Positions 49,465 through 58,038 of a stretch of DNA of 64,000 bases are shown one piece after another. The DNA is from Flaviaestuariibacter sp. (GTDB lineage Bacteria; Bacteroidota; Bacteroidia; Chitinophagales; Chitinophagaceae). Location of the stretch: assembly GCA_025963645.1 (NCBI GenBank), contig JAOQAI010000017.1, positions 212,754 to 276,753 on the forward strand. The letters are read 5' to 3'. How positions within the stretch are numbered: position 1 is the stretch's first letter; every line of letters begins with the position of its first letter. The notes under the pieces were generated by a model. It saw only the letters and a list, made by a program, of their open reading frames with translations. It had not been told where the DNA came from and did not search any database. The position numbers and the translations under genes were made by a program.

Positions 49465-50460
49465 TTGGAGAAAAGTAATTTCGTTGACCAGATCAGGATA
49501 TTTGCCCGCAGCGGGCATGGTGGGGCAGGTATCAAGCATTTCCGTAGAGATAAACTCACCGCCCTCGGTGGCCCCGATGGCGGCGATGGCGGCCGCGGTG
49601 GTCATATCATCCTGCGCGGCAACCGCAACCTTTGGACCCTCCTCCACATGCGCTACTACAAGAACGTATTGGCTGAAGATGGTCAGCGCGGCAGCGACAA
49701 CAACTCTACCGGTCGCGATGGCGAGGATATTATCATTGACGTGCCGCTTGGAACCGTCGTCCGCGACGAAGAAACCGGCGAGCAGGAGATAGAGATACTA
49801 GAGGATGGCCAACAGATCATCTGGCTGCCGGGTGGTAAGGGCGGCTTGGGCAATACCCATTTTAAAACCCCAACCAACCAGGCTCCCGAACATGCACAAC
49901 CGGGATTACCGGGACAGGAAGGCTGGAAGGTTTTTGAGCTGAAGGTATTGGCCGATGTTGGACTTGTAGGCTTTCCGAATGCCGGCAAATCCACCTTGCT
50001 GTCTGTGATGACCGCAGCCAAGCCCAAGATTGCTAACTACGCTTTCACCACGCTTACGCCAAACCTGGGCATTGTAGCCTATCGCGACGACAAAAGCTTT
50101 TGCATCGCCGATTTGCCGGGCATTATCGAAGGCGCTGCCGAAGGCAAGGGACTTGGGCATCGTTTCCTCCGTCACATCGAACGAAACTCCATTCTCCTTT
50201 TTCTCATTCCTGCCGATAGCAAGGACCATCGGGAGGAGTACGAGATACTCGTAAACGAGCTCGAAGAATACAATCCCGAGCTACTTGATAAGAACTTCAT
50301 CATCGCCATTAGCAAAACCGATATGCTGGATGAAGAACTGATTCAGGCTATTAAAAAAGAACTGCCCGAAGACGTACCGCACCTTTTCATTTCCTCGGCT
50401 ACCAATTATAATATCCAGCAGTTGAAAGATATGCTGTGGGCGGCGTTGAATGAGGAATAA
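49465..50460 (+). CDS. obgE: GTPase ObgE
   Basis: A 331-residue essential ribosome-assembly GTPase. The start is a TTG at 49465 ([20 protein letters not shown]). The glycine-rich Obg fold covers residues 1-158 ([20 protein letters not shown]). The G domain has G1 [10 protein letters not shown]3 [10 protein letters not shown] and the G4 Lys-x-Asp variant SKTD. The OCT C-terminal domain found in some Obg proteins is absent, as usual for Bacteroidota. It converges on a small XRE operon 8 nt away. Confidence 0.95.
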   Translation: MEKSNFVDQIRIFARSGHGGAGIKHFRRDKLTALGGPDGGDGGRGGHIILRGNRNLWTLLHMRYYKNVLAEDGQRGSDNNSTGRDGEDIIIDVPLGTVVRDEETGEQEIEILEDGQQIIWLPGGKGGLGNTHFKTPTNQAPEHAQPGLPGQEGWKVFELKVLADVGLVGFPNAGKSTLLSVMTAAKPKIANYAFTTLTPNLGIVAYRDDKSFCIADLPGIIEGAAEGKGLGHRFLRHIERNSILLFLIPADSKDHREEYEILVNELEEYNPELLDKNFIIAISKTDMLDEELIQAIKKELPEDVPHLFISSATNYNIQQLKDMLWAALNEE

Positions 50461-50468
50461 GGTGAATA

Positions 50469-50672
50469 TTAATCCTCTTTCTTCAAGAAGAAAAAATCAT
50501 TAATCGGTACCTCAAATACTTGCGAAAGCTTCAGGGACAGCAAGGTCGAAGGAACATAGTTGCCCGCTTCAATAGCATTGATAGTTTGGCGAGACACGCC
50601 AATTAAGTCCGCCAGTTGCTGCTGGGTCAGTCTTTTCCTGCCCCGTTCTTCACGCACCGTATTCTGCATCAT
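50469..50672 (-). CDS. XRE-family helix-turn-helix regulator
   Basis: A 67-residue transcription factor made of one helix-turn-helix domain: RKRLTQQQLADLIGVSRQTI and NAIEAGNYVPSTLLSLKLSQ, closing with VFEVPINDFFFLKKED. This short form (the YozG/Cro type) usually accompanies one or two membrane proteins and represses their operon. It overlaps the membrane gene upstream by 4 nt. A palindrome at 51300-51341, before the operon's first gene, is a probable operator. Confidence 0.92.
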   Translation of the reverse strand: MMQNTVREERGRKRLTQQQLADLIGVSRQTINAIEAGNYVPSTLLSLKLSQVFEVPINDFFFLKKED

Positions 50673-50881
50673 ATTAGGCGTGATGCTTTCTTGTGCCGGT
50701 TTTTATTAAAAAGATAGATAAACGATCCTATTAATGGAAACACTACGATTAGGGTAATCCAATTAGACCGTTCCTTTAGAGTGAATGCTTTGTTGCGATG
50801 TACGTGGATAATGCAGTATAAATAAAGCGATAAGGCAGCTAAAATGAGAAAAGAAATAATGATTACAAATAATGTATCCAT
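50669..50881 (-). CDS. PLDc_N-like small membrane protein
   Basis: A 70-residue protein with two transmembrane helices (LFVIIISFLILAALSLYLYC; WITLIVVFPLIGSFIYLF). The second helix and the ending YLFNKNRHKK match the PLDc N-terminal (cardiolipin-synthase N) type of small membrane protein, which usually stands next to XRE regulators in Bacteroidota. It overlaps the XRE gene by 4 nt and follows the 129-residue membrane gene by 27 nt. It may act as an immunity- or tolerance-like factor; this is only inferred from the layout. Confidence 0.75.
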   Translation of the reverse strand: MDTLFVIIISFLILAALSLYLYCIIHVHRNKAFTLKERSNWITLIVVFPLIGSFIYLFNKNRHKKASRLI

Positions 50882-50908
50882 TGTATTTTATTTTGGAGTG
50901 ATAAATGA

Positions 50909-51298
50909 CTATCGGCTTCTCTTCAGCAGGTAGAAATTCAAATGGTACCACAGGCTCATCGTAAAGAAGATGGAGCCGATACTGCCATTGCTGACTGCGT
51001 CTCCAAATAGTAGGTCAATAAACGGATTGAAAATCACATAGGCGCAACCAATAATGAATGCGCCGGCTAATGCTTTCAACCGCAACTCCATGATCAATTC
51101 ATCTTCCACTTTATCTCTTGCCAGTGCAATTATTAGTAATCCTACAAGCATACCACTTACCAGGAACGGTTTGATAGTTTGTTTTTGTTCCCATAAATCA
51201 GGCAGTATAAGCGAAAGAAAAGGAACAGCAATAGTTGTTAGCAATATGCTCCATCCGACTTTTTTATAATAGTTGGGCAAAAGTTTCACGGAATACAT
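50909..51298 (-). CDS. Four-helix membrane protein of an XRE operon
   Basis: A 129-residue inner-membrane protein with four hydrophobic helices (WSILLTTIAVPFLSLILP; LVSGMLVGLLIIALAR; LAGAFIIGCAYVIFNPFIDL; SIFFTMSLWYHLNFYLL). The short charged loop KVEDELIMELRLKALA between helices two and three is seen in DUF2178-like proteins that pair with XRE regulators. It is the first gene of the three-gene operon ending with the regulator. The start codon lies 2 nt before the palindromic region, so the leader is very short or the operator overlaps the ribosome-binding area. Confidence 0.7.
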   Translation of the reverse strand: MYSVKLLPNYYKKVGWSILLTTIAVPFLSLILPDLWEQKQTIKPFLVSGMLVGLLIIALARDKVEDELIMELRLKALAGAFIIGCAYVIFNPFIDLLFGDAVSNGSIGSIFFTMSLWYHLNFYLLKRSR

Positions 51299-51299
51299 A

Positions 51300-51341
51300 A
51301 TGTCAAGTTGGTTTTACACAAATGTAAATTAGACTTGACAT
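51300..51341 (-). promoter_or_regulatory. Probable operator of the XRE operon
   Basis: ATGTCAAGT at 51300-51308 and ACTTGACAT at 51333-51341 are perfect inverted copies 24 nt apart. The right half also forms a near-palindrome TGTAAA-N6-TTGACA (51323-51340). It abuts the start of the first operon gene, a natural place for autorepression by the XRE protein. Confidence 0.5.
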
Positions 51342-51516
51342 ATCTTCAAATAGTTTCTAACTATTTTCTTGTAAAGCTTGCATTGCTCAATTGAAAACAG
51401 CCTTTGCGAAGCTTATAGAATTATGGTAGGGTATTCGTGATGAGAGCACCATAACGGGAAGAAAGATTCCAAAGACTCCAATGGCATTATCATTGATGCG
51501 ACCATAAGCGCCACAA

Positions 51517-52371
51517 ATGAAAATGGCGAACAACACAATGGAAGCAAAGGAAACAACTGATAAATACGATATAGCCCGAATCATGGGCAGCTTGTATGGC
51601 GATGGGATCACAGGCCTGAAAGCAGCCTTCCCCCGGGAGTGGGCAGCACAGCTGCACGAAGATGTGATGGTGGCTTACGAAGAAGCGCTCAAACGTCCCG
51701 GCGGGGCGGTGGGGCGAGGTCCTAAGCGGCATTATGTCGAGATTCACCCCGAAGACATTCGCGGTTTCGTAGAACTCTGCATCCATCCGTGGGTAGTGGC
51801 TGTGTGCGAAGCCGTGCTGGGCAAGCAATACAAGATCGTCGAGATCGGTTTTGACGTACCCAATGCCGGCGCCCTGAACCAACCCTGGCACCGTGATTTT
51901 CCGGCGCCGGAAGATACCATTGAGGGGCGGCGGCTGAACTCCCTTGCTTTTAACCTCACCACGGTTGATGTAGAAGAGGATATGGGGCCTTTCGAGATCG
52001 CTCCCGGTACGCAATGGGACCTTCCCGAAGGGTTTGAGCACGGGATGTTCCCACCCAAAACACTTTACCCGCGCTACGAACAAAGAGCCCAGCGCAAGTA
52101 CCCAAAAATGGGCGATATCTCCGTCCGTTCCGCCCTCACCATTCACCGCGGCACTGCTAACCATTCCAATAAGGCGCGACCCGCATTGGTTCTGGGTGTG
52201 GATGCACCGGGCGCCAACAATGCGGAGCGCCACGATCTACAGGTGACAAGGCAGTATTTCGAAACCCTGCCTCAAACGGTGCGGGATCATTTAACCTGTC
52301 GCGTGGTTGATAGGCTCGAACCTATTGTGCAGGCTCACACTATTGAAGGGTTGATGATGGGCGAAGCCTGA
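51517..52371 (+). CDS. Phytanoyl-CoA dioxygenase (PhyH) family protein
   Basis: A 284-residue Fe(II)/2-oxoglutarate-dependent oxygenase. The iron-binding triad is visible as WHRDF (His-x-Asp) and the later His in IHRGTANHSN; Arg in KARPALVLG would bind 2-oxoglutarate. PhyH enzymes hydroxylate varied small molecules or halogenate precursors; the substrate is unknown. The ATG at 51517 is used, with 51523 and 51538 as near alternatives. It stands alone, in a short AT-to-GC transition zone. Confidence 0.85.
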   Translation: MKMANNTMEAKETTDKYDIARIMGSLYGDGITGLKAAFPREWAAQLHEDVMVAYEEALKRPGGAVGRGPKRHYVEIHPEDIRGFVELCIHPWVVAVCEAVLGKQYKIVEIGFDVPNAGALNQPWHRDFPAPEDTIEGRRLNSLAFNLTTVDVEEDMGPFEIAPGTQWDLPEGFEHGMFPPKTLYPRYEQRAQRKYPKMGDISVRSALTIHRGTANHSNKARPALVLGVDAPGANNAERHDLQVTRQYFETLPQTVRDHLTCRVVDRLEPIVQAHTIEGLMMGEA

Positions 52372-52404
52372 TGCCGCGCAGTTCAAACTTTAATTTACGT
52401 ACTA

Positions 52405-53484
52405 TTAATAGGGTCTGCCGATGGTATCGCAAACTGCCTTTAAAAGGCTGGCCCCATCCATCGCATCCTGCCATTTTTCCCAAAGCATAATGCCATTGGC
52501 TTGTTGCTGTGCCAGCATGGCCTTTTTCTTCGCTGTAGGCTGGCCATTGTAATAGATCGTATAATTGGTAAAGCCCCCATTGGTAACAATAGCGGAATCC
52601 GACAAAGCGCTGCCACCGCGGGAAAGAATGTCTTTGTAGGTAAGGATAGTACCCGACTGTGTGATGCCGGAAGCCCGCCCATAGGCCGGGAAACCTAATA
52701 CACATTTGGCTTTTGGCATGCCCCGTACCGTAAGCCAGTAGTTGAGGCAAGTGACGGCGAGATTATAATCGCTATGGTGCTTGTAAGCCACAGTTGTATT
52801 AAAATCATCGTATGCCATGATATTAAAAAAATCTACGTAGGTAAAAAGCTCTGCCTTTACTGCGTCGCGGATGCCGCCTGCATATTTGCCGGCCGTGATG
52901 GCTGCTGTAAGATAATATTTCGCGTCGCGATGGAGTGAATCGGATAACTGCTTCATCAGGGCGGTAAAAGTCACATCGGTACCATCGGAAGTGGTCGGGA
53001 ATTCCCAATCCACATCTACGCCATCAAAACCATATTGCTTCACTTTTGCCATTACATCATTTATAAAAGCAAGGCGCCCCGCACTAGTAGACGCCATGGC
53101 TTTAAAATTGGTCTTGCCATCACCAAAGCCATCGTTGATGCTCAGCATCACTTTGGCGCCAGCGGTACGGGCTTTCGTGATAACGGCAGGGGCATTCGTA
53201 TTCGGGGGCACTGTGAGGGTACCGCTACTGTTCACGCTAAAGAAGGCATAGTTGATCACATTGCACATGCGGAACTTTATATCCGGCACATCGGCCAGAT
53301 TGCGATAGGATGGGAAATAGCCCACTACATAATAGCCGAAAGCGGGTGGCGCCTGAATGACCACCGGTGTGGGAACCGGGGTCGGGTTGGGGTTTGGATT
53401 TGGGGGCGCATCAGACTTCTTGCTGCAACCTGCAGCAAACAAAAGTGCAGCTAATACAGTAAGGGAACGGTTCAATAGTTTCAT
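52405..53484 (-). CDS. GH18 family glycosidase (chitinase-like), lipoprotein
   Basis: A 359-residue surface or periplasmic lipoprotein. The ATG at 53484 gives the lipobox LAALLFAAGC; a TTG two codons upstream is less likely. A Pro/Asn-rich linker (PPNPNPNPTPVPTPVV) leads to the GH18 TIM barrel. The catalytic motif is GFDGVDVDWEFP (DxxDxDxE, about residues 153-162), with the acid Glu present and YFPSYRN and IMAYDDFNT in their usual places. Chitin or N-acetylglucosamine polymers are the expected substrates. It is convergent with PhyH. Confidence 0.93.
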   Translation of the reverse strand: MKLLNRSLTVLAALLFAAGCSKKSDAPPNPNPNPTPVPTPVVIQAPPAFGYYVVGYFPSYRNLADVPDIKFRMCNVINYAFFSVNSSGTLTVPPNTNAPAVITKARTAGAKVMLSINDGFGDGKTNFKAMASTSAGRLAFINDVMAKVKQYGFDGVDVDWEFPTTSDGTDVTFTALMKQLSDSLHRDAKYYLTAAITAGKYAGGIRDAVKAELFTYVDFFNIMAYDDFNTTVAYKHHSDYNLAVTCLNYWLTVRGMPKAKCVLGFPAYGRASGITQSGTILTYKDILSRGGSALSDSAIVTNGGFTNYTIYYNGQPTAKKKAMLAQQQANGIMLWEKWQDAMDGASLLKAVCDTIGRPY

Positions 53485-53582
53485 AAGCAAACTTTTGCGG
53501 TGTTAAAGTACTAAAACTGTCTCATACTCTTCAACTACGCCCGATTTTTAAGTAGGTTTGTCCATACAAAAATTTCAAGCAC

Positions 53583-55751
53583 ATGAAGAAACTATTTATC
53601 GCCCTTACCCTCTTTGTCTCTGTAGCTTTTAAAGCCGCTGCAGACGAAGGCATGTGGCTGCCGCTGTTGCTGGGCCAGCAAGTGTATAACGATATGGTGA
53701 AGAAAGGACTCAAGCTTTCAAAGGACCAATTGTATAATGTGAATAAGGCATCGTTGAAAGACGCCATCGTCATCTTCGGTGGAGGCTGCACAGGAGAAGT
53801 AGTCAGCAACCAGGGTATGATCTTTACCAACCACCACTGCGGTTATGGCGTTATCGCCGGCGCCAGCACGATGGAACACAATTACCTGAAGGACGGTTTT
53901 TATGCAAAGAATATGGGAGAAGAGATTCCCGGCGGCTCCCTGTCGGTGCAGTTCCTGGTGCGGATAGACGACGTGACTAAAGAAGTGATGGACTCGTTGA
54001 AAGGTCTGAGCGGACAGGAGAGGGTATCCCGCCAGAACGCGGTATTAGCATCCATCAACCGCCGTCTTTCCGATACAGCAAATGCCATTGAAACCCGCAT
54101 CAGCCCACTGTTTAAAGGCAACCAGTTCCTTGCCTTTGTTTACCAAACCTATCGCGATGTGCGCCTCGTAGGCGCCCCGCCGGAAGCCTTGGGTAAGTTT
54201 GGAGGCGATACAGACAACTGGGAGTGGCCGCGCCATACCGCCGACTTTGCCATCTTCCGTGTGTATGCCACCAAAGACGGCAAACCTGCCCGCTACAGCA
54301 CGGCTAACGTTCCCCTGAAACCGAAATGGTCTTTACCTGTTTCACTGAAAGGTGTGAAAGACGGCGACTTTGCTATGGTGTGGGGCTACCCCGGCGGCAC
54401 CAATCGCTATGAGTCTTCTTATGGCATCAAGCTGGCAACGGACATCAACAATCCAACCCTGGTGCAGCTGCGCGACATGCGCCTCAAGTATATGTTCGAG
54501 GAGATGAAGAAAGACCCGGCTATCAAACTGCAACTGGCAGACAGTTATGCTGGCATCGCCAACTATTGGAAGTTCTATGAAGGAGAAAGCAAGCAGCTGA
54601 TCAAGTACGATGTCTATGGGCAAAAGACAAAGACCGAAGCGGCCTTTAATAAATGGGCGGCTACTAAGCCAGAATACCAGAATATCTTTCGCGATGTAGA
54701 TGCGGCCTATGCCGCCTGGCGTCCGTATGCGATGCACCGGGTGTATATAACGGAAGGCGTCTTAGGCTCTCCGTTGCTGGCCTTTGCTTCATCCTTGCAA
54801 GGCTTGAACAATACCATGGTGAAAGCCGGCGTATCATCGGCAGATATTAAGAAAGCGGTGGATGCCGCTACTGCCAGCCGCAAGAACTTTATCGCTTCGC
54901 ATAATCGCACATCAGACCGCAACATCATTGCCGCCGTGATGCAGCAGTACTATACAAACGTTCCAAGAGATCAGCAGCCCCTTGGGTTATATGATGCTAT
55001 TAAAAGTGAATACGGTTCGCTGGATAAGACATCTACTTACGAGAAATATGCGGATGAGATCTTTAAAAACACCATGCTGCTTGACGACCGTAAATGGAAC
55101 GACTTTGTACGCAACCCGGATGCTACGGTCTTGCAGCAAGACCTTGCCTATAATCTTGCGTCGGCTTACATGATCAATTATCAAAGCAAGTACCTGCCGC
55201 GCTATCAGCAATTCCAAACTGCGAACAACGAATGGGGTCGCCTCTACCTGAAAGGCATTATGGAAATGGACCCGGCCAAGGCCAAGATGATGTACCCGGA
55301 TGCTACGTTTACCATGCGGGTAAGCTATGGCAAAGTAGCGTCGTACAATCCACGGGATGCCGTGCGTTACGACTATGTAACCACGATGAAAGGCATGCTG
55401 GATAAATACAAACCGGGCGATTATGAATATGATCTTCCCGCGACTTTCCTGGCAAAAGCCAGAGCCAAAGATTTTGGTCAATATAAAGACGCTGCCCGCA
55501 ATGATCTCGTTACCTGCTTTATCACCACCAACGACATCACCGGTGGAAACTCCGGTTCACCGGTGATCAATGGCAACGGTGAGCTGATCGGCTTAGCCTT
55601 CGACGGCAACTATGAGGCCTTGAGTCACAAGCTGGCTTTTGACAAAGACCTTAACCGCACCATCAACGTGGACATCCGCTTTGTGCTGTGGTGCGTGGAT
55701 AAGTTGGGCGGCGCCACGAATATTATCAAGGAGCTGAATATCCGGAAATAG
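53583..55751 (+). CDS. S46 family dipeptidyl peptidase (DPP7-like)
   Basis: A 722-residue exported serine peptidase releasing dipeptides from peptide N-termini. Signal peptide LFIALTLFVSVAFKAAADEG; the catalytic His is in TNHHCGYGVI (about 85) and the Ser in TGGNSGSPVING (about 656). In Porphyromonas gingivalis the residue after Phe-Asp near the end (Gly in DPP7, Arg in DPP11) sets specificity; here it is Gly (LAFDGNYEAL), so a hydrophobic-P1 DPP7-type preference is likely. The alpha-helical cap typical of S46 fills residues 270-560. It is followed by a terminator, then by a dipeptide epimerase gene that fits its products. Confidence 0.93.
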   Translation: MKKLFIALTLFVSVAFKAAADEGMWLPLLLGQQVYNDMVKKGLKLSKDQLYNVNKASLKDAIVIFGGGCTGEVVSNQGMIFTNHHCGYGVIAGASTMEHNYLKDGFYAKNMGEEIPGGSLSVQFLVRIDDVTKEVMDSLKGLSGQERVSRQNAVLASINRRLSDTANAIETRISPLFKGNQFLAFVYQTYRDVRLVGAPPEALGKFGGDTDNWEWPRHTADFAIFRVYATKDGKPARYSTANVPLKPKWSLPVSLKGVKDGDFAMVWGYPGGTNRYESSYGIKLATDINNPTLVQLRDMRLKYMFEEMKKDPAIKLQLADSYAGIANYWKFYEGESKQLIKYDVYGQKTKTEAAFNKWAATKPEYQNIFRDVDAAYAAWRPYAMHRVYITEGVLGSPLLAFASSLQGLNNTMVKAGVSSADIKKAVDAATASRKNFIASHNRTSDRNIIAAVMQQYYTNVPRDQQPLGLYDAIKSEYGSLDKTSTYEKYADEIFKNTMLLDDRKWNDFVRNPDATVLQQDLAYNLASAYMINYQSKYLPRYQQFQTANNEWGRLYLKGIMEMDPAKAKMMYPDATFTMRVSYGKVASYNPRDAVRYDYVTTMKGMLDKYKPGDYEYDLPATFLAKARAKDFGQYKDAARNDLVTCFITTNDITGGNSGSPVINGNGELIGLAFDGNYEALSHKLAFDKDLNRTINVDIRFVLWCVDKLGGATNIIKELNIRK

Positions 55752-55775
55752 GAATTAAGTTCCTTAGTAAGTAAG

Positions 55776-55803
55776 AAAAGCCATCCTTAAGGGGATGGCT
55801 TTT
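55776..55803 (+). terminator. Terminator after the S46 peptidase gene
   Basis: Perfect 11-bp stem (AAAAGCCATCC at 55776-55786 with GGATGGCTTTT at 55793-55803), 6-nt loop, then CTATTT. Confidence 0.9.
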
Positions 55804-55897
55804 CTATTTCAAAACAAAAAGGCTTTCTTATTTTCACCACCAGTTCACAAACCGTGCTAAAGAACCCGTTAGCCGGTGCTTAAACTCATTCAATCTT

Positions 55898-57022
55898 ATG
55901 GCAAATCTCACAGGTACTACTATCCAATCGGTTGAGCTGCACAAGCTGCTGATCCCGCTGAAAGAGCCGTTTGTTATTTCACTCGGACCTATAAACGATG
56001 TGCAGAATGTAGTAGTCATTATTCGCACTGCTGACGGTTGTGCCGGCTACGGCGAAAGCAGCCCTTACATGACCATCAATGGCGAAAGCGTGGATACCTG
56101 TTTGGTGGTGGGGCAGTATTTTGCACAGGTATTGAAAGGCAAGAACGCGCTTGATATAGAAGGCTGCGTGGAAGCCATGGATCGCCTTATTTATGGTAAC
56201 AGCAGCATCAAATCGGCCTTTGATATGGCGCTGCATGATATAGCCGCACAGCACGCCGGCGTTCCTCTTTACCAGTTTCTCGGCGGCAGCAAGAACAAGG
56301 TGCTGGAAACCGATATGACGGTGAGCATTGGCGCACCGGAGAAAATGAAGAGCGATGCGGTGAGATTCAAAGAAGAAGGCTTTCCAGCCATCAAAGTAAA
56401 GCTGGGTGAAGGAAAAGATATTGATGTGGAACGCATCCGTGCCATCCGCGAAGGAATCGGTTATGACCTGCCCTTGCGTATTGATGCCAACCAGGGTTGG
56501 GGCACTGCTGATAACGCTATAGAAATATTGCAAGCCTTGCACCAGTTTGGCGTAGAGCATTGCGAAGAGCCTATTGCCCGCTGGCGTTTTATGGAGTTGG
56601 GCCGTGTTTCAAAGAACAGCCCCATACCGATAATGGCGGATGAAAGTTGTGGCGATGACCATGATGCGGAGCGGTTGATCTCTCTAAAGGCCTGCCAGAT
56701 GTTCAATATCAAACTGGGAAAGTCCGGCGGTTTTCATAAAGGATTAAAGATCGCACAATTGGGCGATGCGGCCGGTATGCACCTGCAGGTGGGAGGCTTT
56801 ATGGAAAGCCGGCTGGGCATGACCGCGGCAGCGCATCTGGCCTTAGCCAACGATGCCATTCATCACTGCGATTTTGATACACCGCTGATGTTTACGGAAG
56901 ACCCGGTGATCGGTGGCATCCGCTATTTGGCAAAAGGCGTAATTGATGTGCCGGAAGTGCCGGGGCTGGGAGCTGTGATAGATGAAGGGTATTTGGAAGG
57001 AGCGGAGAAGGTAATTATTTAA
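55898..57022 (+). CDS. Dipeptide epimerase (enolase superfamily)
   Basis: A 374-residue enzyme of the muconate-lactonising subgroup of the enolase superfamily. The capping domain spans 1-130; the barrel carries the Lys-x-Lys pair in AIKVKLGEG, Asp in RIDANQGWG, Glu in HCEEPIARW, Asp-Glu in MADESCGDD and the final Lys in FNIKLGKSGG. The layout fits L-Ala-D/L-Glu-type dipeptide epimerases (YkfB/YcjG group), which invert the second residue of dipeptides for catabolism. The exact dipeptide is not known. Its position next to an S46 dipeptidyl peptidase supports dipeptide use. Confidence 0.9.
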   Translation: MANLTGTTIQSVELHKLLIPLKEPFVISLGPINDVQNVVVIIRTADGCAGYGESSPYMTINGESVDTCLVVGQYFAQVLKGKNALDIEGCVEAMDRLIYGNSSIKSAFDMALHDIAAQHAGVPLYQFLGGSKNKVLETDMTVSIGAPEKMKSDAVRFKEEGFPAIKVKLGEGKDIDVERIRAIREGIGYDLPLRIDANQGWGTADNAIEILQALHQFGVEHCEEPIARWRFMELGRVSKNSPIPIMADESCGDDHDAERLISLKACQMFNIKLGKSGGFHKGLKIAQLGDAAGMHLQVGGFMESRLGMTAAAHLALANDAIHHCDFDTPLMFTEDPVIGGIRYLAKGVIDVPEVPGLGAVIDEGYLEGAEKVII

Positions 57023-57042
57023 GATATAAGATGTGTGCATCT

Positions 57043-57520
57043 ATGAAAAAAATTGCTCCTAATATTATAATGTTAGTTCTTAGGCTTCTTTTATTGCCAG
57101 GTTTTATATGGATGGTTTTCTTTCCAATATACCGGCTTTTTAATAAGGAATATGATGAGAGCAAGAACTGGATAGTCTTTTCTTTTTTATTTTCTTTTTG
57201 ATATTTTTCTTTTTTCACTTCTCGGCATTTTTCGAATCAAATACTCAAAGAAAACAGGTGATATTGTTTTCTTTCACTTACATAAAAGAAAATGTATAAA
57301 TGTGAATGAGATAGCTGGTTTTTATCGATCCACTTTAAAAACAAAATGGAAAGATTACCGCGGTTACATTTTGCAATTGAAAGACGGCAGTTCTGTTGAA
57401 CTAACAGAGTTTAATGTAAAACCGTTAATTGGTTTTTTTGATTTTATAGTTAAGTCAGGTATTGAAAGCAAAGGAAATAAAACCTCATGGTATCCATTTA
57501 AAAGAAGGCTCCCGACATAA
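57043..57520 (+). pseudogene. Small membrane protein gene with a frameshift in a poly-T region
   Basis: The ATG at 57043 (or 57031) opens MKKIAPNIIMLVLRLLLLPG and stops at TGA 57199. In the next frame the sequence goes on without a break as FDIFLFSLLGIFRIKYSKKT, then the soluble part INVNEIAGFYRSTLKTKWKD and ends at 57520. Joined, they form a protein of about 155 residues with two membrane helices and a soluble domain. The shift lies in T-rich runs at 57178-57215, a common place for indels in DNA or in sequencing. I recognise no family. The segment is AT-rich, unlike its neighbours. Confidence 0.6.
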
Positions 57521-57528
57521 GATAGACA

Positions 57529-57708
57529 TCAGTCCACCTTAGTAATCCGATACGCCGTAGCATCCGCACATTTAAGCACCCCTTCATTATCAAGGTACCA
57601 AATATAATTGATGCCCTTTTCGGGTGTGGTTATGCAGATGACCGTGCCATAAAAGGCATCTATCATGTCATTGTTCTTCGATTGAAAGAGCGCTTTAAAA
57701 GAATTCAT
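57529..57708 (-). CDS. Small hypothetical protein (59 residues)
   Basis: A 59-codon gene on the minus strand. The product starts MNSFKALFQSKNNDMIDAFY and ends ADATAYRITKVD; it is compact, mixed alpha/beta, without signal or membrane segment. The codon use resembles the main genome. It is flanked by the frameshifted gene (convergent) and by a divergent 70-residue gene. I recognise no family, but the absence of low-complexity runs and the coherent reading GTVICITTPEKGINYIWYLD suggest a real protein. Confidence 0.5.
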   Translation of the reverse strand: MNSFKALFQSKNNDMIDAFYGTVICITTPEKGINYIWYLDNEGVLKCADATAYRITKVD

Positions 57709-57786
57709 ACAAATGATTACCTGCTGCTAAAATAAGCGTTTAAAAGCCTTTTGTTGCTCTCTTTTTCTCACTACTTTTAACACCTT

Positions 57787-57999
57787 ATGGATGCACAAGG
57801 AGAACTGGAAGCCCTGCAAAAAGACGTGATGGCAAAAGCGGCAGCACACCTGCAGGCCGTTCGGGCCTTGCCGGATAACGGCGCACCCAGCGTGGAGCAA
57901 TTGCAGGAGGCGCACCGCACAAAGGAAGAATGGCAGGCCGCCATGGCACAAATGAACGCCTTGCTGGAAGCCGCGTTGCGGGACAGCTTAAAAAAATAG
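57787..57999 (+). CDS. Small helical hypothetical protein
   Basis: A 70-residue protein rich in Ala, Glu, Gln and Lys (GELEALQKDVMAKAAAHLQA; KEEWQAAMAQMNALLEAALR), predicted as two long helices. No signal peptide or cysteine. It lies 39 nt upstream of the LOG-family gene and may be co-transcribed with it. No family is recognised. Confidence 0.55.
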   Translation: MDAQGELEALQKDVMAKAAAHLQAVRALPDNGAPSVEQLQEAHRTKEEWQAAMAQMNALLEAALRDSLKK

Positions 58000-58038
58000 G
58001 TCACCGTTTTACGCTACATTTAATCCTTCAACCTACTC

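Noticed and set aside
51387..51611. Minus-strand hydrophobic frame of 74 codons overlapping the PhyH gene start
   Set aside because: It overlaps the confident PhyH gene by 95 nt, has no family similarity that I can see, and no clear promoter or partner; at most a decayed membrane-protein tail.
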